Part shown: in pieces, positions 50,539 to 59,394 of the stretch
Layout: each line of letters starts with the position of its first letter
Position numbering within the stretch: position 1 is the first letter of the stretch
Source: Bacteroidota bacterium
GTDB taxonomy: Bacteria; Bacteroidota; Bacteroidia; Chitinophagales; Chitinophagaceae
NCBI GenBank assembly: GCA_028875875.1
Contig: JAGWUV010000020.1
Location: 1 to 64,000, forward strand
Direction of reading: 5' to 3'
DNA: 64,000 nucleotides
The notes under the pieces: model-generated
What the model was told of the DNA's origin: nothing
Seen by the model: only the letters and a program-made list of their open reading frames with translations
The model's database searches: none
Program-made: the position numbers and the translations under genes

Positions 50539-50546
50539 TACTTTTG
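50539..50546 (+). promoter_or_regulatory. Candidate -7 promoter element (TACTTTTG)
   Basis: An exact TAnnTTTG match 4 bases before the ATG at 50551. Transcription would start at or near the start codon, implying a leaderless mRNA. Confidence 0.45.
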
Positions 50547-50550
50547 CAGT

Positions 50551-51069
50551 ATGAACCTGAATTACCAATCATTGATACCTGAAGATTTACATCCCGCGTC
50601 TAAAGCATGGGTGTACCAGTGCAACCGTTTATTAGGTGTTGCAGAAGCGCTGCTACTGGAAGAGAAATTAAATGAGTTTGTGGCCAATTGGGAAAGCCAT
50701 GGCAGTGCTGTAAAAGGTTACGCTAACCTGCTGTTTGGTCAGTTTGTGGTATTTATTGCTGATGATTCGAATGATAGGATATGCGGCCGTGCCATTGATG
50801 CTGTGGCCCGCTTTGTACAGGAATTGAATGAAACTTTCTCAGTGAACTTTTTAGATAGGCAGTCGCTGGCATTTATTGTAAAAGATAAGGTACAAGTCCT
50901 TCCGCTTCAACAACTGAATTATGCTGTTGAAAATGGTTTTATACAAGCTGATACTTTATATTTCAATAATCTTGTTACCACCAAAGAACAATTTCTTAAC
51001 GAGTGGTTAGTACCAGTGAAGAAGAGTTGGCTAGCCCGCCGTTTACCTTCTTTAGCAACTACGGCTTAA
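50551..51069 (+). CDS. Conserved hypothetical protein of Bacteroidota (172 residues)
   Basis: A soluble, acidic protein without signal peptide or membrane helix. The pattern YQCNRLLGVAEALLLEEKLN, NWESHGSAVKGYANLLFGQF, DRQSLAFIVKDKVQVLPLQQ and the C-terminal FLNEWLVPVKKSWLARRL recalls a lineage-specific family sometimes labelled 'ABC transporter ATPase' in error; no Walker motif is present here. Its function is unknown. Its stop overlaps the stop of the convergent receptor gene by 4 bases. Confidence 0.72.
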   Translation: MNLNYQSLIPEDLHPASKAWVYQCNRLLGVAEALLLEEKLNEFVANWESHGSAVKGYANLLFGQFVVFIADDSNDRICGRAIDAVARFVQELNETFSVNFLDRQSLAFIVKDKVQVLPLQQLNYAVENGFIQADTLYFNNLVTTKEQFLNEWLVPVKKSWLARRLPSLATTA

Positions 51070-53549
51070 GAATTTTTGCTGTTTACCTTATTTAAAGCGT
51101 CTTGCTTTTGTTTCTCATCCAGGGAAGCTTTATACCTTGTTTTATTAAACTGATAACTGATAGTTAACCTGAAGTTCTGAGTATTACTGGAGCTATAGCT
51201 TTCTATAATAAAGTTGGTAGATTGCGTATAACCGTTGTATCTCAGTAAGCCAAACGGATCAATGGCTGTTATACCAACGATCAGTTGCTTTTTCATAAAC
51301 TTGCGTTGAAGCCCTAAGGTCATATTCACATTGCTATGCGATCTACCCTGCGGATTGGCAAAACTGCTGTACCGATTAGCTAATTCAATATTGGTTAGCT
51401 TATCTGGCATAAAACTACAGTTCAGCCCTGTATAAAAACTACCGCCATCTGTATAACGGTATAGCTGTTTTTCAATATCACTGTACTGGTTGTAATTATA
51501 TCCGGAGCTCAGGTTAATTCGCAACTTACTACTCACAGTGTAACCACTCCAGAAACTGAAATGATATTCATTCTGGTCTGAAATATTCTGCCAGGTGGTT
51601 TGTGTTTTACCTGTACTTATCAAGGTGCGGATGGAATTAAATACATCTTTCACTTTGTTATATCCAAAAGCAGAGTTGATGTTTAGCTTAAGGGTATTAT
51701 AACTTATGTTCACATCGTAATTATCTGTTAGCGACGGAACAATAAACGGGTTTCCAAAACGAACATTATAAGGATCACTATAATCTATACTGGGATTAAG
51801 TTGTGTAATACCGGGCCTGCGTATCGTTTCACGGAAAGTAAAAGAACCATTCAACTCCCGGGTGAATTCTTTTCGTAATGTAACGCTGGGCAATAATCTC
51901 CAGTACCCATTGTTTACATCATTGGCATTGCCTTTTATGAACTGGAAATCGGTTCCCGTGTATTCAGCCTGAGCACTTGTTATCAGCTTCAGCCGGTATG
52001 GTAATGTAAAAATGAAACCACCCCGTACAGTGAAAATATGCTGATGAAAATAAAAATCGTTACTCAATAAATCATTCAACACAAAGGAACTGTCGGAATG
52101 CCTGAGGTAACTTGTGTTTAAGATGTTGTGATATCCATTGGTTGAATAAGAAGCACCTGTTGTTAAAATGATAGTTCCGGTATCGTTCAATGGTTTGTTA
52201 TAATTCACCCTTGTATAAAAAGAGTTCGTATATCCATCTGTAAACTGGTTTTGTGTCGAATCTATACCTGTAGGAAGAAAATTATATTGCAGGAATTGCT
52301 GGTAAAAATCTCTCAGGTTATCATTCTTCCCCGCATTAAAACCGCTCATCACCTGCAACTTCTCAATAGGATTAACTCCTTTCCATTGCCAGGAAGCATT
52401 GATACCATGGCTATAACCATTACCATTCGTAGCATTACTTCTTGTACTGGCTTTGTACATCGTTTTAGTGCTATCAAGATTTGTATATAAAGTATGGCTA
52501 TTGTTATCAAAATAACTCAGGTTACCCTGGTATACAAAGCTCAGTGTGCTTCTTTTACTAAAGTCATAATCAGTTTGCAGGCGAAAGTTAGGACGTTGAT
52601 AATGGCTTTTATAAGATGCATCTGTATAAAAATAATTAACAGAATCAGTATAGAAATTTTCCCTTCTTGAAAAAGAATTACCAATCGTTTTTGAAATACC
52701 ATAACCAGCATTGGCATTGACATTCAATTTGGCTGTCCGGTAACTAAAACTTCCTGTTGCGGATTCCTCGCCTTTTGTACCGGCACTTACTGAAAATCTT
52801 TCATACACACCTATCCTTCCTTTACGTGTAATGATATTGATTACGCCGCCATCGTAAGTGGCATATTCCGGTGGAGGGTTAAGCATCACCTCAATCTTTT
52901 CTACTACATTGGCAGGCAAACTTTCCAATAAATCTGTAAGCTGCTGCCCGTTAAGATTCGTAGGTTTATCATCCAATAATATCAACGGTTCTTTCCCTCT
53001 TAACAGCACTTTCCCATCAGGGTTGGTATTTACCATCGGGACATTTTTGAGCATCTCTGCTGTACTTGATCCATTACTTAAAGGACTTTCCGATACATTA
53101 TAAACAATTTTTCCATCCTTGTTTTCAATCAACGGTTTTTCTGCATACACTACAACCTCATTCAGATTATTAGTAGCAGATTTCAACCTTAATTCACCTA
53201 CATTGAATTCATTTTTTTCATCCCTTACAACAATGCTGTCGAGCACATAATTCGAATATCCAGTTACGCTAATAACCAGTCTGTAAACGTTATTAGGAAG
53301 CTTATCAAAGCCAAAAAATCCATTCTTATCCGAAACATTTGTAAACTTAAAAACAGAATCTATTATTGAAGATATGATAACCGTTGCGCCAACAATAGGT
53401 TTTCCGGATACATCTTCCAGCACATTTCCTGAAATAGTTCCCTTGCCGGAGATTTGTTGATTACTATTCAGCGCCTGTGCATACACATTCATTGATAGAA
53501 ATAACAAAACGAAAAAGCTGTAAAAATATCTTCTCATCAGCCGTTGCAT
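51066..53549 (-). CDS. TonB-dependent-receptor-like outer-membrane beta-barrel protein
   Basis: An 827-residue outer-membrane protein. It has a signal peptide (FYSFFVLLFLSMNVYAQ). Residues about 33-118 form a carboxypeptidase-regulatory-like domain (GTISGNVLEDVSGKPIVGAT), and a plug domain lies at about 130-240 (NSGSSTAEMLKNVPMVNTNP-like NGSSTAEMLKNVPMV, LLDDKPTNLNGQQLTDLLES, YDGGVINIITRK). The barrel (about 300-827) resembles the OMP_b-brl_3 group. No SusD partner is encoded nearby, so a general or signalling role rather than glycan uptake is suggested; the ligand is unknown. The ATG at 53537 (MRRYF) is an alternative start. Confidence 0.9.
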   Translation of the reverse strand: MQRLMRRYFYSFFVLLFLSMNVYAQALNSNQQISGKGTISGNVLEDVSGKPIVGATVIISSIIDSVFKFTNVSDKNGFFGFDKLPNNVYRLVISVTGYSNYVLDSIVVRDEKNEFNVGELRLKSATNNLNEVVVYAEKPLIENKDGKIVYNVSESPLSNGSSTAEMLKNVPMVNTNPDGKVLLRGKEPLILLDDKPTNLNGQQLTDLLESLPANVVEKIEVMLNPPPEYATYDGGVINIITRKGRIGVYERFSVSAGTKGEESATGSFSYRTAKLNVNANAGYGISKTIGNSFSRRENFYTDSVNYFYTDASYKSHYQRPNFRLQTDYDFSKRSTLSFVYQGNLSYFDNNSHTLYTNLDSTKTMYKASTRSNATNGNGYSHGINASWQWKGVNPIEKLQVMSGFNAGKNDNLRDFYQQFLQYNFLPTGIDSTQNQFTDGYTNSFYTRVNYNKPLNDTGTIILTTGASYSTNGYHNILNTSYLRHSDSSFVLNDLLSNDFYFHQHIFTVRGGFIFTLPYRLKLITSAQAEYTGTDFQFIKGNANDVNNGYWRLLPSVTLRKEFTRELNGSFTFRETIRRPGITQLNPSIDYSDPYNVRFGNPFIVPSLTDNYDVNISYNTLKLNINSAFGYNKVKDVFNSIRTLISTGKTQTTWQNISDQNEYHFSFWSGYTVSSKLRINLSSGYNYNQYSDIEKQLYRYTDGGSFYTGLNCSFMPDKLTNIELANRYSSFANPQGRSHSNVNMTLGLQRKFMKKQLIVGITAIDPFGLLRYNGYTQSTNFIIESYSSSNTQNFRLTISYQFNKTRYKASLDEKQKQDALNKVNSKNS

Positions 53550-53639
53550 GCTTAAAAATAAATGATTTTTGCATCGCTCTTCCGGTATTGAACAAAGGAT
53601 TAGGATGAGTGGTTAAATCGATTAATAATAACAGAAGAA

Positions 53640-54008
53640 ATGAAACAAACTACGATCACTGTGTACGGCATACCTAACTGTAACACGGTAAAGAAAGCAA
53701 TAGACTGGCTAAACGAACAAGCATTGGCTTTTCAGTTTCACAATTACAAAAAAGAAGGCATTACAAAAACCAAACTGAAGGAATGGAGCAAAATAGTGGG
53801 ATGGGAAACCTTATTGAATAAAAAAGGTACCACCTGGAGAGGGCTGGATGCGGAAAAGCAAGCTGGCATTGGTTCAGAGAAAACCGCCATAGACCTTATG
53901 GCAGAACAATGCAGTATCATAAAACGGCCAGTAATTGAAATCAACGGGCAATTAGCGCTTGTTGGATTTAATGAAGAAGAATATAAAACGAAGCTGATTA
54001 AAAAATGA
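53640..54008 (+). CDS. ArsC/Spx-family protein
   Basis: A 122-residue thioredoxin-fold protein. It begins with the family pattern VYGIPNCNTVKKAIDWLNEQ, which has one cysteine in PNCNT and lacks the CxxC of Spx. FHNYKKEGITKTKLKEWSKI and WETLLNKKGTTWRGLD follow, then the conserved KRPVIEINGQLALVGF. The pattern is closest to the YffB/ArsC-like group, whose members reduce glutathionylated or arsenate substrates or, like Spx, act on RNA polymerase. The specific role is unresolved. It is divergent from the receptor gene. Confidence 0.85.
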   Translation: MKQTTITVYGIPNCNTVKKAIDWLNEQALAFQFHNYKKEGITKTKLKEWSKIVGWETLLNKKGTTWRGLDAEKQAGIGSEKTAIDLMAEQCSIIKRPVIEINGQLALVGFNEEEYKTKLIKK

Positions 54009-54090
54009 TTTAAAAAGCTGACGGAAATCATTCGTTGCGATAATCGTCAATCTTATTATTGTGGTGTTAAATTTTTAAAACCTGCCATTT

Positions 54091-54312
54091 ATGAGTAACG
54101 ATAGAATCCTCGAAGCCATTGGTCAGAACATCAAGAAGTTAAGAGCTGAGAAAAAGATTTCTCAATTGCAATTAGCCGGACGTTGCCATTTTGATAAAGG
54201 AAGAATGTCAAGAATCGAATCCGGACGTAATAATCTTACAGTTGAAACACTTTCTAAAATCAGTGATGCACTGGAAGTGAATATTACGGAACTGTTGCAG
54301 AATCAAAACTAA
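54091..54312 (+). CDS. Small XRE-family transcriptional regulator
   Basis: A 73-residue protein that is little more than a Cro/CI helix-turn-helix. The motif is IKKLRAEKKISQLQLAGRCH, then FDKGRMSRIESGRNNLTVET and LSKISDALEVNITELL. It may act as a dimer on an unknown operator. There is no partner toxin or HipB/HigB-type gene beside it. It ends at the strong bidirectional terminator at 54314-54365. Confidence 0.9.
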   Translation: MSNDRILEAIGQNIKKLRAEKKISQLQLAGRCHFDKGRMSRIESGRNNLTVETLSKISDALEVNITELLQNQN

Positions 54313-54313
54313 T

Positions 54314-54365
54314 AAAACTAAAATTGCAGGGGCTTTATTTTAAAAGCTCCTGCAATTTTAGTTTT
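54314..54365. terminator. Long bidirectional terminator ending the trp-his array and the XRE gene
   Basis: A 17-bp perfect stem (54314-54330 with 54349-54365) is extended inward by a G-U pair and a further 5 bp (54332-54336 with 54343-54347), leaving a 6-base loop. A-rich and T-rich arms make it work on both strands. It overlaps the last codons of the TlpA-like gene (stop at 54335-54337). Confidence 0.88.
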
Positions 54366-55408
54366 AAATCGCCTCCGCGAAGGTTTTTGGCAATGATCCT
54401 TCCTTCAGGATCCAATAAAAAGTTCTGGGGTATACTTTCAATTCCGTACAGTCTAGCCACTTCATTATTCCAGTATTTCAGGTCACTTACCTGTGTCCAT
54501 GTCAAACCATCATCTGCAATAGCACGCAACCAATTTTCCCTGCTTTGATCCAGAGAAACACTTAACACAGTAAAATTTTTATTTTTATACTCTTCATACG
54601 CCGATACAACATTAGGGTTTTCCATTCTGCAAGGCCTGCACCAGCTTGCCCAAAAATCCAGCAACACATATTTCCCTTTAAAAGAGGATAGAGCAACCGG
54701 TTTATTGGCCGTATCATTCTGTACAAAATCTATTGCCTGTGTACCGATCATTCCTATCTTGGATTTATCAATCATTTGTTTCAGCAACTTTGCATACATG
54801 GTTTGCTTTGCATCTTCATTCAATAAATTATAATCAGCTTCTACTTCAAGCGGATTTTGGAACAAAGGATTAACAGCAAACAACACAAACGCACTTACCG
54901 GAGAGGATGGTTTGTTTTTAATAAAATCTCCCACCAGTTTAACGGTTTCATTCCTTGTCATTTCAAACTCTGCAACAAGAGAATCTCTTTTAGGCCCCTC
55001 AGGCGCTGCATTAATCTTTTTTACCACTGCTCCTAATTTTTCTTTCAGCGGGTTAAAAGAGGTATTGTAATAAGCAAAATCTGCCTGTGTTACAGAACCC
55101 TTAACCGTAGCCGATTTCAGGTGCAATGCATCTCCTGTTACTGTAACCTGGTCGTTGGCTATAAAGAGTTCTACAGGATCTTTATGACCTTTGAAAGAAA
55201 GTTGGCTATAATCCGCATGATCACGTTGACCTTTCAACGTAAAAGCCCCTTTTCTCGAAATAGCTTTTGTTATCATCTTGCCATCTGCACCAACAAGCGT
55301 TACTTCGGTACTATCTTTCAGTCCTTTGATATTGCCTTTAATCACAAAGCCTTCCTGGGCTATAGCGGCTATTGGCAAAAACGATAATAAAGTGAGTAAT
55401 TTTTTCAT
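54335..55408 (-). CDS. TlpA-like thioredoxin with N-terminal DUF4369-type domain
   Basis: A 357-residue periplasmic protein with a signal peptide (LLTLLSFLPIAAIAQ). Residues about 20-120 form a DUF4369-like beta domain (FVIKGNIKGLKDSTEVTLVG). The C-terminal thioredoxin domain (about 235-355) has the redox pair C257/C260 in FWASWCRPCRMENP and the cis-Pro in GIESIPQNFLLDPEGR. Such Bacteroidota proteins reduce or maintain exported thiols; this one may have a specific partner. It starts 3 bases after hisIE, so it is transcribed as the tail of the array although unrelated to histidine. Confidence 0.9.
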   Translation of the reverse strand: MKKLLTLLSFLPIAAIAQEGFVIKGNIKGLKDSTEVTLVGADGKMITKAISRKGAFTLKGQRDHADYSQLSFKGHKDPVELFIANDQVTVTGDALHLKSATVKGSVTQADFAYYNTSFNPLKEKLGAVVKKINAAPEGPKRDSLVAEFEMTRNETVKLVGDFIKNKPSSPVSAFVLFAVNPLFQNPLEVEADYNLLNEDAKQTMYAKLLKQMIDKSKIGMIGTQAIDFVQNDTANKPVALSSFKGKYVLLDFWASWCRPCRMENPNVVSAYEEYKNKNFTVLSVSLDQSRENWLRAIADDGLTWTQVSDLKYWNNEVARLYGIESIPQNFLLDPEGRIIAKNLRGGDLKLKLQELLK

Positions 55409-55411
55409 AGT

Positions 55412-56008
55412 TTATTTAGAATGTCTTTTTTGTAAAACTTCAATTACATCCTGCAGCTTATAACCTTTGGCATTCAGCAGGATGAGGTAGTGAAACATAA
55501 GGTCTGCCGCTTCGTTTAAAAACAATTCTTCATTATTGTCTTTCGCCTCTATCACAATCTCAACGGCTTCTTCTCCCACTTTCTGGGCGATCTTATTAAT
55601 GCCTTTGGTAAACAACTTCGCTACATACGATTCATCAGGTGAAGCCTTTCTGCGTAACTGGATAATGTCTTCCAGGTAAAACAAAAAATCGTTCGCATGA
55701 TTCTTTTCGCTCCAGCAAGTATCAGCGCCTGTATGGCAAACAGGCCCAACAGGATTGGCTTTTACCAGTAACGTGTCATTATCGCAATCCGATGCAATGG
55801 ATTTCAGCAATAAAAAATTACCACTCTCCTCACCTTTCGTCCACAGACGCTTTTTACTACGACTGTAAAAAGTTACTTTCCCGGTTTCCTGCGTCACCTT
55901 CAATGCCTCTTCATTCATAAAACCCAGCATTAACACCTTGCTGGTAGTATAATCCTGGATTACCGCAGGCACCAGTTGATCAGGATATTTATCAAAATCT
56001 ACTTTCAT
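55412..56008 (-). CDS. hisIE: Bifunctional phosphoribosyl-AMP cyclohydrolase / phosphoribosyl-ATP pyrophosphatase
   Basis: A 198-residue fusion that performs steps 2 and 3 of histidine synthesis. The HisI half (about 1-110) has the Mg/Zn site SDCDNDTLLVKANPVG with CHTGADTCW. The HisE half (about 115-198) has the MazG-like helix VGEEAVEIVIEAKDNN with AADLMFHYLILL. The ATG at 56008 follows hisF after a 96-base gap that contains repeat copy F. It is the last his gene of the array. Confidence 0.96.
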   Translation of the reverse strand: MKVDFDKYPDQLVPAVIQDYTTSKVLMLGFMNEEALKVTQETGKVTFYSRSKKRLWTKGEESGNFLLLKSIASDCDNDTLLVKANPVGPVCHTGADTCWSEKNHANDFLFYLEDIIQLRRKASPDESYVAKLFTKGINKIAQKVGEEAVEIVIEAKDNNEELFLNEAADLMFHYLILLNAKGYKLQDVIEVLQKRHSK

Positions 56009-56036
56009 AACTTTTGCTCATTAAAACTTTTATGTT

Positions 56037-56083
56037 ACCGGCTGCACCAGTTTACTCTTCTTCGTTGTGTCACTCACTTGTAC
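56037..56083 (-). repeat. Interspersed intergenic repeat, copy F (diverged)
   Basis: On the plus strand it begins ACCGGCTGCACC (56037) and continues to GTTGTGTCACTCACTTGTAC (56064-56083), a diverged version of the core. The 27-base spacing between the two blocks matches copies B and E. It sits between hisF and hisIE, inside the operon. Confidence 0.6.
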
Positions 56084-56104
56084 GTTTTGTTCGCTATGCA
56101 GCAA

Positions 56105-56863
56105 CTATAAACGAACAGCTAAATGATGCTCCTGCAAATATCTCTTTAAATCCGGAATGGCAACCTCTTTAAAGTGAAAGATACTCGCCGCCAGCGCAGC
56201 ATCGGCACAACCTTCTGTTAAAACATCTACAAAGTGCTCCATAGTACCGCCGCCGCCACTGGCAATCACCGGCACAGGCAACGTGGTGGCCAAGGTACGG
56301 GTAATATCTAATGCAAATCCCTTCTTGGTACCATCGTGATTCATGGAGGTTAACAATATCTCGCCGGCCCCCAGCTCTACCGCCTGCTTTGCCCAATCGA
56401 TACAACGGGTATCCGTTTTTGTTCTGCCCCCATTCAAATACACATACCATTCTCCATCCTCTTCTTTTCGGGTATCAATAGCCAGCACCACGCACTGGCT
56501 ACCAAAATCTTTTTCTAATTCCCGGATCAGTTCCGGCCTTTTGAATGCTGCTGTATTTACGGAAATTTTATCGGCACCGTTTTGTAATAACACGCTAACA
56601 TCATCCACAGAAGAAATTCCACCTCCGACAGTAAAGGGAATATTGATATGATGGGCTATTTTATTCACCAGTTCACTCAGCGTTTTCCTTTTTTCAACCG
56701 TAGCCGTGATATCCAGGAACACCAATTCATCTGCACCTTGCTGTGCATACAATGCCCCCAGCTCTACAGGATCTCCAGCATCACGCAGATCCACAAAGTT
56801 GGTGCCTTTTACAGTGCGCCCATCTTTGATATCTAAACAGGGAATGATTCTTTTCGTTAACAT
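56105..56863 (-). CDS. hisF: Imidazole glycerol phosphate synthase cyclase subunit
   Basis: A 252-residue TIM barrel that closes the imidazole ring using ammonia channelled from HisH. It starts [19 protein letters not shown], with the catalytic Asp in CLDIKDG and the second Asp in [21 protein letters not shown] and [12 protein letters not shown] supply phosphate sites. Length is normal. It lies 43 bases after hisA on the same strand. Confidence 0.97.
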   Translation of the reverse strand: MLTKRIIPCLDIKDGRTVKGTNFVDLRDAGDPVELGALYAQQGADELVFLDITATVEKRKTLSELVNKIAHHINIPFTVGGGISSVDDVSVLLQNGADKISVNTAAFKRPELIRELEKDFGSQCVVLAIDTRKEEDGEWYVYLNGGRTKTDTRCIDWAKQAVELGAGEILLTSMNHDGTKKGFALDITRTLATTLPVPVIASGGGGTMEHFVDVLTEGCADAALAASIFHFKEVAIPDLKRYLQEHHLAVRL

Positions 56864-56906
56864 GTTTTATAATTTCTTACACGTATTTGATGGATGGCTT
56901 CATTAG

Positions 56907-57623
56907 TTACATCAATGATTTTAAATCTGCTAGTTGAATTCTTCCTTCATAAATAGCTTTTCCTACAATAGCACCTTTACATCCTGCTGCTTGTAATTGA
57001 TGCAGGTCATCCATAGACGCAACACCACCACTTGCAATGAAAAAGAGAGAAGGAAATTGTTGAATGATATTCTTGTACAACTCCACCGATGGGCCTTCCA
57101 GCTTACCATCTTTGCTTACATCAGTACAAAATAATTGCGTTATACCGTGCTCCACATACTTCGCAATAAAATCGTAGATCCCAACATCTGTTGTTTCGAG
57201 CCAACCACCCACGGCTATCTTTTCTTCTTTCACATCTGCGCCTAATAAAAATCTGTTGGCACCGTATTTTTTCAGCCACTGTACAAACAAGCTTTCATCT
57301 TTTACGGCTAGGCTTCCAATGGTAGCCAATGCTGCTCCGGAGTTGAAAACAATATTTACATCTTCTTCCGTTTTAATGCCACCACCAAAATCAATCACCA
57401 GCTCTGTTTTTGCTGCAATTGTTTCTAACACCTTCCAGTTCTTTACGGCACCAGCTTTAGCGCCATCCAAATCGACAAGATGTAATCGCTGTAATCCGGC
57501 ATCCTCAAATTCTTTGGCCACTTCCAAAGGATGCTCATTGTAAATTTTTTTTTGTGTATAATCGCCCTGCGTAAGACGAACACATTTTCCATCAATAATA
57601 TCTATCGCGGGGATGATCTGCAT
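56907..57623 (-). CDS. hisA: 1-(5-phosphoribosyl)-5-[(5-phosphoribosylamino)methylideneamino]imidazole-4-carboxamide isomerase
   Basis: A 238-residue TIM barrel isomerase, step 4 of the histidine pathway. The motif IPAIDIIDGKCVRLTQGDY holds the first catalytic Asp, and the second is in LLGADVKEEK. Phosphate loops are IDFGGGIKTEEDV and IASGGVASMDDL. The start codon overlaps the stop of the preceding GNAT gene by one base (TGATG), so the two are translationally coupled. Confidence 0.97.
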   Translation of the reverse strand: MQIIPAIDIIDGKCVRLTQGDYTQKKIYNEHPLEVAKEFEDAGLQRLHLVDLDGAKAGAVKNWKVLETIAAKTELVIDFGGGIKTEEDVNIVFNSGAALATIGSLAVKDESLFVQWLKKYGANRFLLGADVKEEKIAVGGWLETTDVGIYDFIAKYVEHGITQLFCTDVSKDGKLEGPSVELYKNIIQQFPSLFFIASGGVASMDDLHQLQAAGCKGAIVGKAIYEGRIQLADLKSLM

Positions 57624-58027
57624 CAGTTCAATTGTTTTTCCATTTTAATAAATTCTAATCCAAATTGCCGCCAAGTTTCACCTACCTCTTTCATGTGAAA
57701 TTTATGATACAAACCTACCGCAGTTATCCGTGCATTACACCAAACCGAACTACATTTTTTGTCTCTTGCCAGTTGCATCACGTATTCCAGCAAAGCAGAT
57801 GCATACCCTTTTTGCTGATGGCCCACTTTAGTGGCCAGTTTACGAAACTGTAATGCCCCGTTTTTAAAAAATACTGAAACCACCGCCACAGGTTTGTTTT
57901 CAACATAATAACCAAAATGCAGACCTAGTGCATCGTCTTCTAGTTTAACCGAATCAAAAGGATGATCCGGATACATTACCTCATGCCTGATTTGCCAGAT
58001 AGTGGTTAAAGGTGCTTCTCGGATCAT
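57623..58027 (-). CDS. GNAT-family N-acetyltransferase inside the his genes
   Basis: A 134-residue acetyltransferase. The acetyl-CoA site is recognised in FRKLATKVGHQQKGYASALL (Q/R-x-x-G-x-G/A-like QQKGYAS), followed by KKCSSVWCNARITAVGLYHK. It sits between hisH and hisA with 3 bases and a 1-base overlap, so it is part of the operon. Substrate unknown. It is not a known histidine enzyme, and the position may only reflect operon growth. Confidence 0.85.
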   Translation of the reverse strand: MIREAPLTTIWQIRHEVMYPDHPFDSVKLEDDALGLHFGYYVENKPVAVVSVFFKNGALQFRKLATKVGHQQKGYASALLEYVMQLARDKKCSSVWCNARITAVGLYHKFHMKEVGETWRQFGLEFIKMEKQLN

Positions 58028-58030
58028 AGG

Positions 58031-58624
58031 TTATAAAGACAGAAAATTTCGAAGTATCTGTTCTCCCACGGCTGCACTCTTTTCCGGGTGAAACTGTACG
58101 CCGTAAAAATTATTCTTATGCAAAGCCGAACTATAAGGTTGTACATATTCCGTGGTAGCGATGGTATGCTCACCCAATGCAGCGTAGTAACCATGTACAA
58201 AATAGCAATAACTATTCTCTGGCACATTTTTAAAGAGGCCAGTTTTCAAATCACCAATTGTATTCCAGCCTATTTGCGGTACTTTGATAGCACTATCTTT
58301 TGCCGGGTTAAACTTTTGTACATGCTCATTAAAAATACCCAAACAAGTGGTATCATTTTCTTCACTATAGGCACACATCAGTTGCATACCCAAACAAATA
58401 CCCAGCACCGGTTGCTTGAGTTCAACAATCAATTGATCTAAGCCTCTTTCTTTCAGGTAACGCATGGCACTGCTGGCTTCTCCCACACCGGGAAAGATCA
58501 CTTTATCAGCGGCCTGTATCTGTGCAAAGTTATCTGTTACCGTTGCAGTTGCTCCTATTCTTTCCAAAGCATATAATACACTTTGAATATTGCCGGCATT
58601 GTATTTTATAATGGCTAAACTCAT
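58031..58624 (-). CDS. hisH: Imidazole glycerol phosphate synthase glutamine amidotransferase subunit
   Basis: A 197-residue class-I glutaminase that supplies ammonia to HisF. The catalytic Cys is C77 in VLGICLGMQLM, and the His-Glu pair is H179/E181 in QFHPEKS. The N-terminal IIKYNAGNIQSVLYALERIG is typical. Its start overlaps the stop of trpA by one base (TAATG), physically linking the tryptophan and histidine genes. Confidence 0.97.
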   Translation of the reverse strand: MSLAIIKYNAGNIQSVLYALERIGATATVTDNFAQIQAADKVIFPGVGEASSAMRYLKERGLDQLIVELKQPVLGICLGMQLMCAYSEENDTTCLGIFNEHVQKFNPAKDSAIKVPQIGWNTIGDLKTGLFKNVPENSYCYFVHGYYAALGEHTIATTEYVQPYSSALHKNNFYGVQFHPEKSAAVGEQILRNFLSL

Positions 58625-59394
58625 TACGATAGTATCTTTTCTAAAAACGTTTTTGTTGTCTGCACTACATCGCTAGATGGTTCAATGGCTTGTATAAAAG
58701 CACTACCAATGATGGCTCCATTGGCATGGCGACAAGCCGCTTCAAACGTTGATTTATCTTTTATTCCAAAACCTACCAATACCGGGTTTTTCAATTGCAT
58801 TGATTGTAATCGTTGCAGGTATTTTTCAACAGCTGTAAAATCTTTGTCTTTACCAGTGGTAGATGATGATGATACAGCATATAAAAAACCGGTACTCAAT
58901 TCATCCAATTGTTTGATCCTTTCTTCAGATGTTTCAGGAGTTACAAGGAAGATGAAATCCAACCCAAATTTTTTAATGATGCTTCCATATTCAGTTTCAA
59001 ATTCATATTGTGGAAGATCAGGCAAGATCAAACCATCCACGCCTACTGCTGCTGCATCTGCACAAAACTTTTCAAAACCGTATTGCAACACTGGATTCAT
59101 ATAACCCATTAAAATAACCGGTATATGAATAGAAGGTCTTAACGATTGTAATTGCTGAAATAATACTTCAATGGTCATGCCGTTATGTAACGCTTTGCCG
59201 CTACTTTCCTGTATCACGGGACCATCGGCCAAAGGATCGCTGTAAGGCATTCCCAATTCAATAATATCGGCACCATTGGCCTGTAAGGACTGCATTACCT
59301 GTAATGTACTGCTCAGCTCAGGAAAACCTGCCGTACAATACACATTCAAAACCCTTTCTTTCTTTTGTTGAAATAATTTTTCTAATCTGCTCAT
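58624..59394 (-). CDS. trpA: Tryptophan synthase alpha subunit
   Basis: A 256-residue TIM barrel that splits indole-glycerol phosphate to indole. The catalytic Glu and Asp lie in IIELGMPYSDPLADGPVIQ. GFGIKDKSTFE and AIIGSAFIQAI form the phosphate site. The start overlaps the stop of the GNAT gene by 4 bases (ATGA). It is separated from trpB by that GNAT, whereas most genomes place trpB and trpA next to each other. Confidence 0.97.
   Translation of the reverse strand: MSRLEKLFQQKKERVLNVYCTAGFPELSSTLQVMQSLQANGADIIELGMPYSDPLADGPVIQESSGKALHNGMTIEVLFQQLQSLRPSIHIPVILMGYMNPVLQYGFEKFCADAAAVGVDGLILPDLPQYEFETEYGSIIKKFGLDFIFLVTPETSEERIKQLDELSTGFLYAVSSSSTTGKDKDFTAVEKYLQRLQSMQLKNPVLVGFGIKDKSTFEAACRHANGAIIGSAFIQAIEPSSDVVQTTKTFLEKILS

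Noticed and set aside
51066-51069. Possible assembly join at the 4-base stop-stop overlap
   Set aside because: Both genes are complete with proper C-termini, and such convergent overlaps are common in compact genomes.
54091-54312. Toxin-antitoxin module around the XRE protein
   Set aside because: No small toxin-like gene is adjacent on the same strand; the next genes are an ArsC-like protein and the trp-his array.
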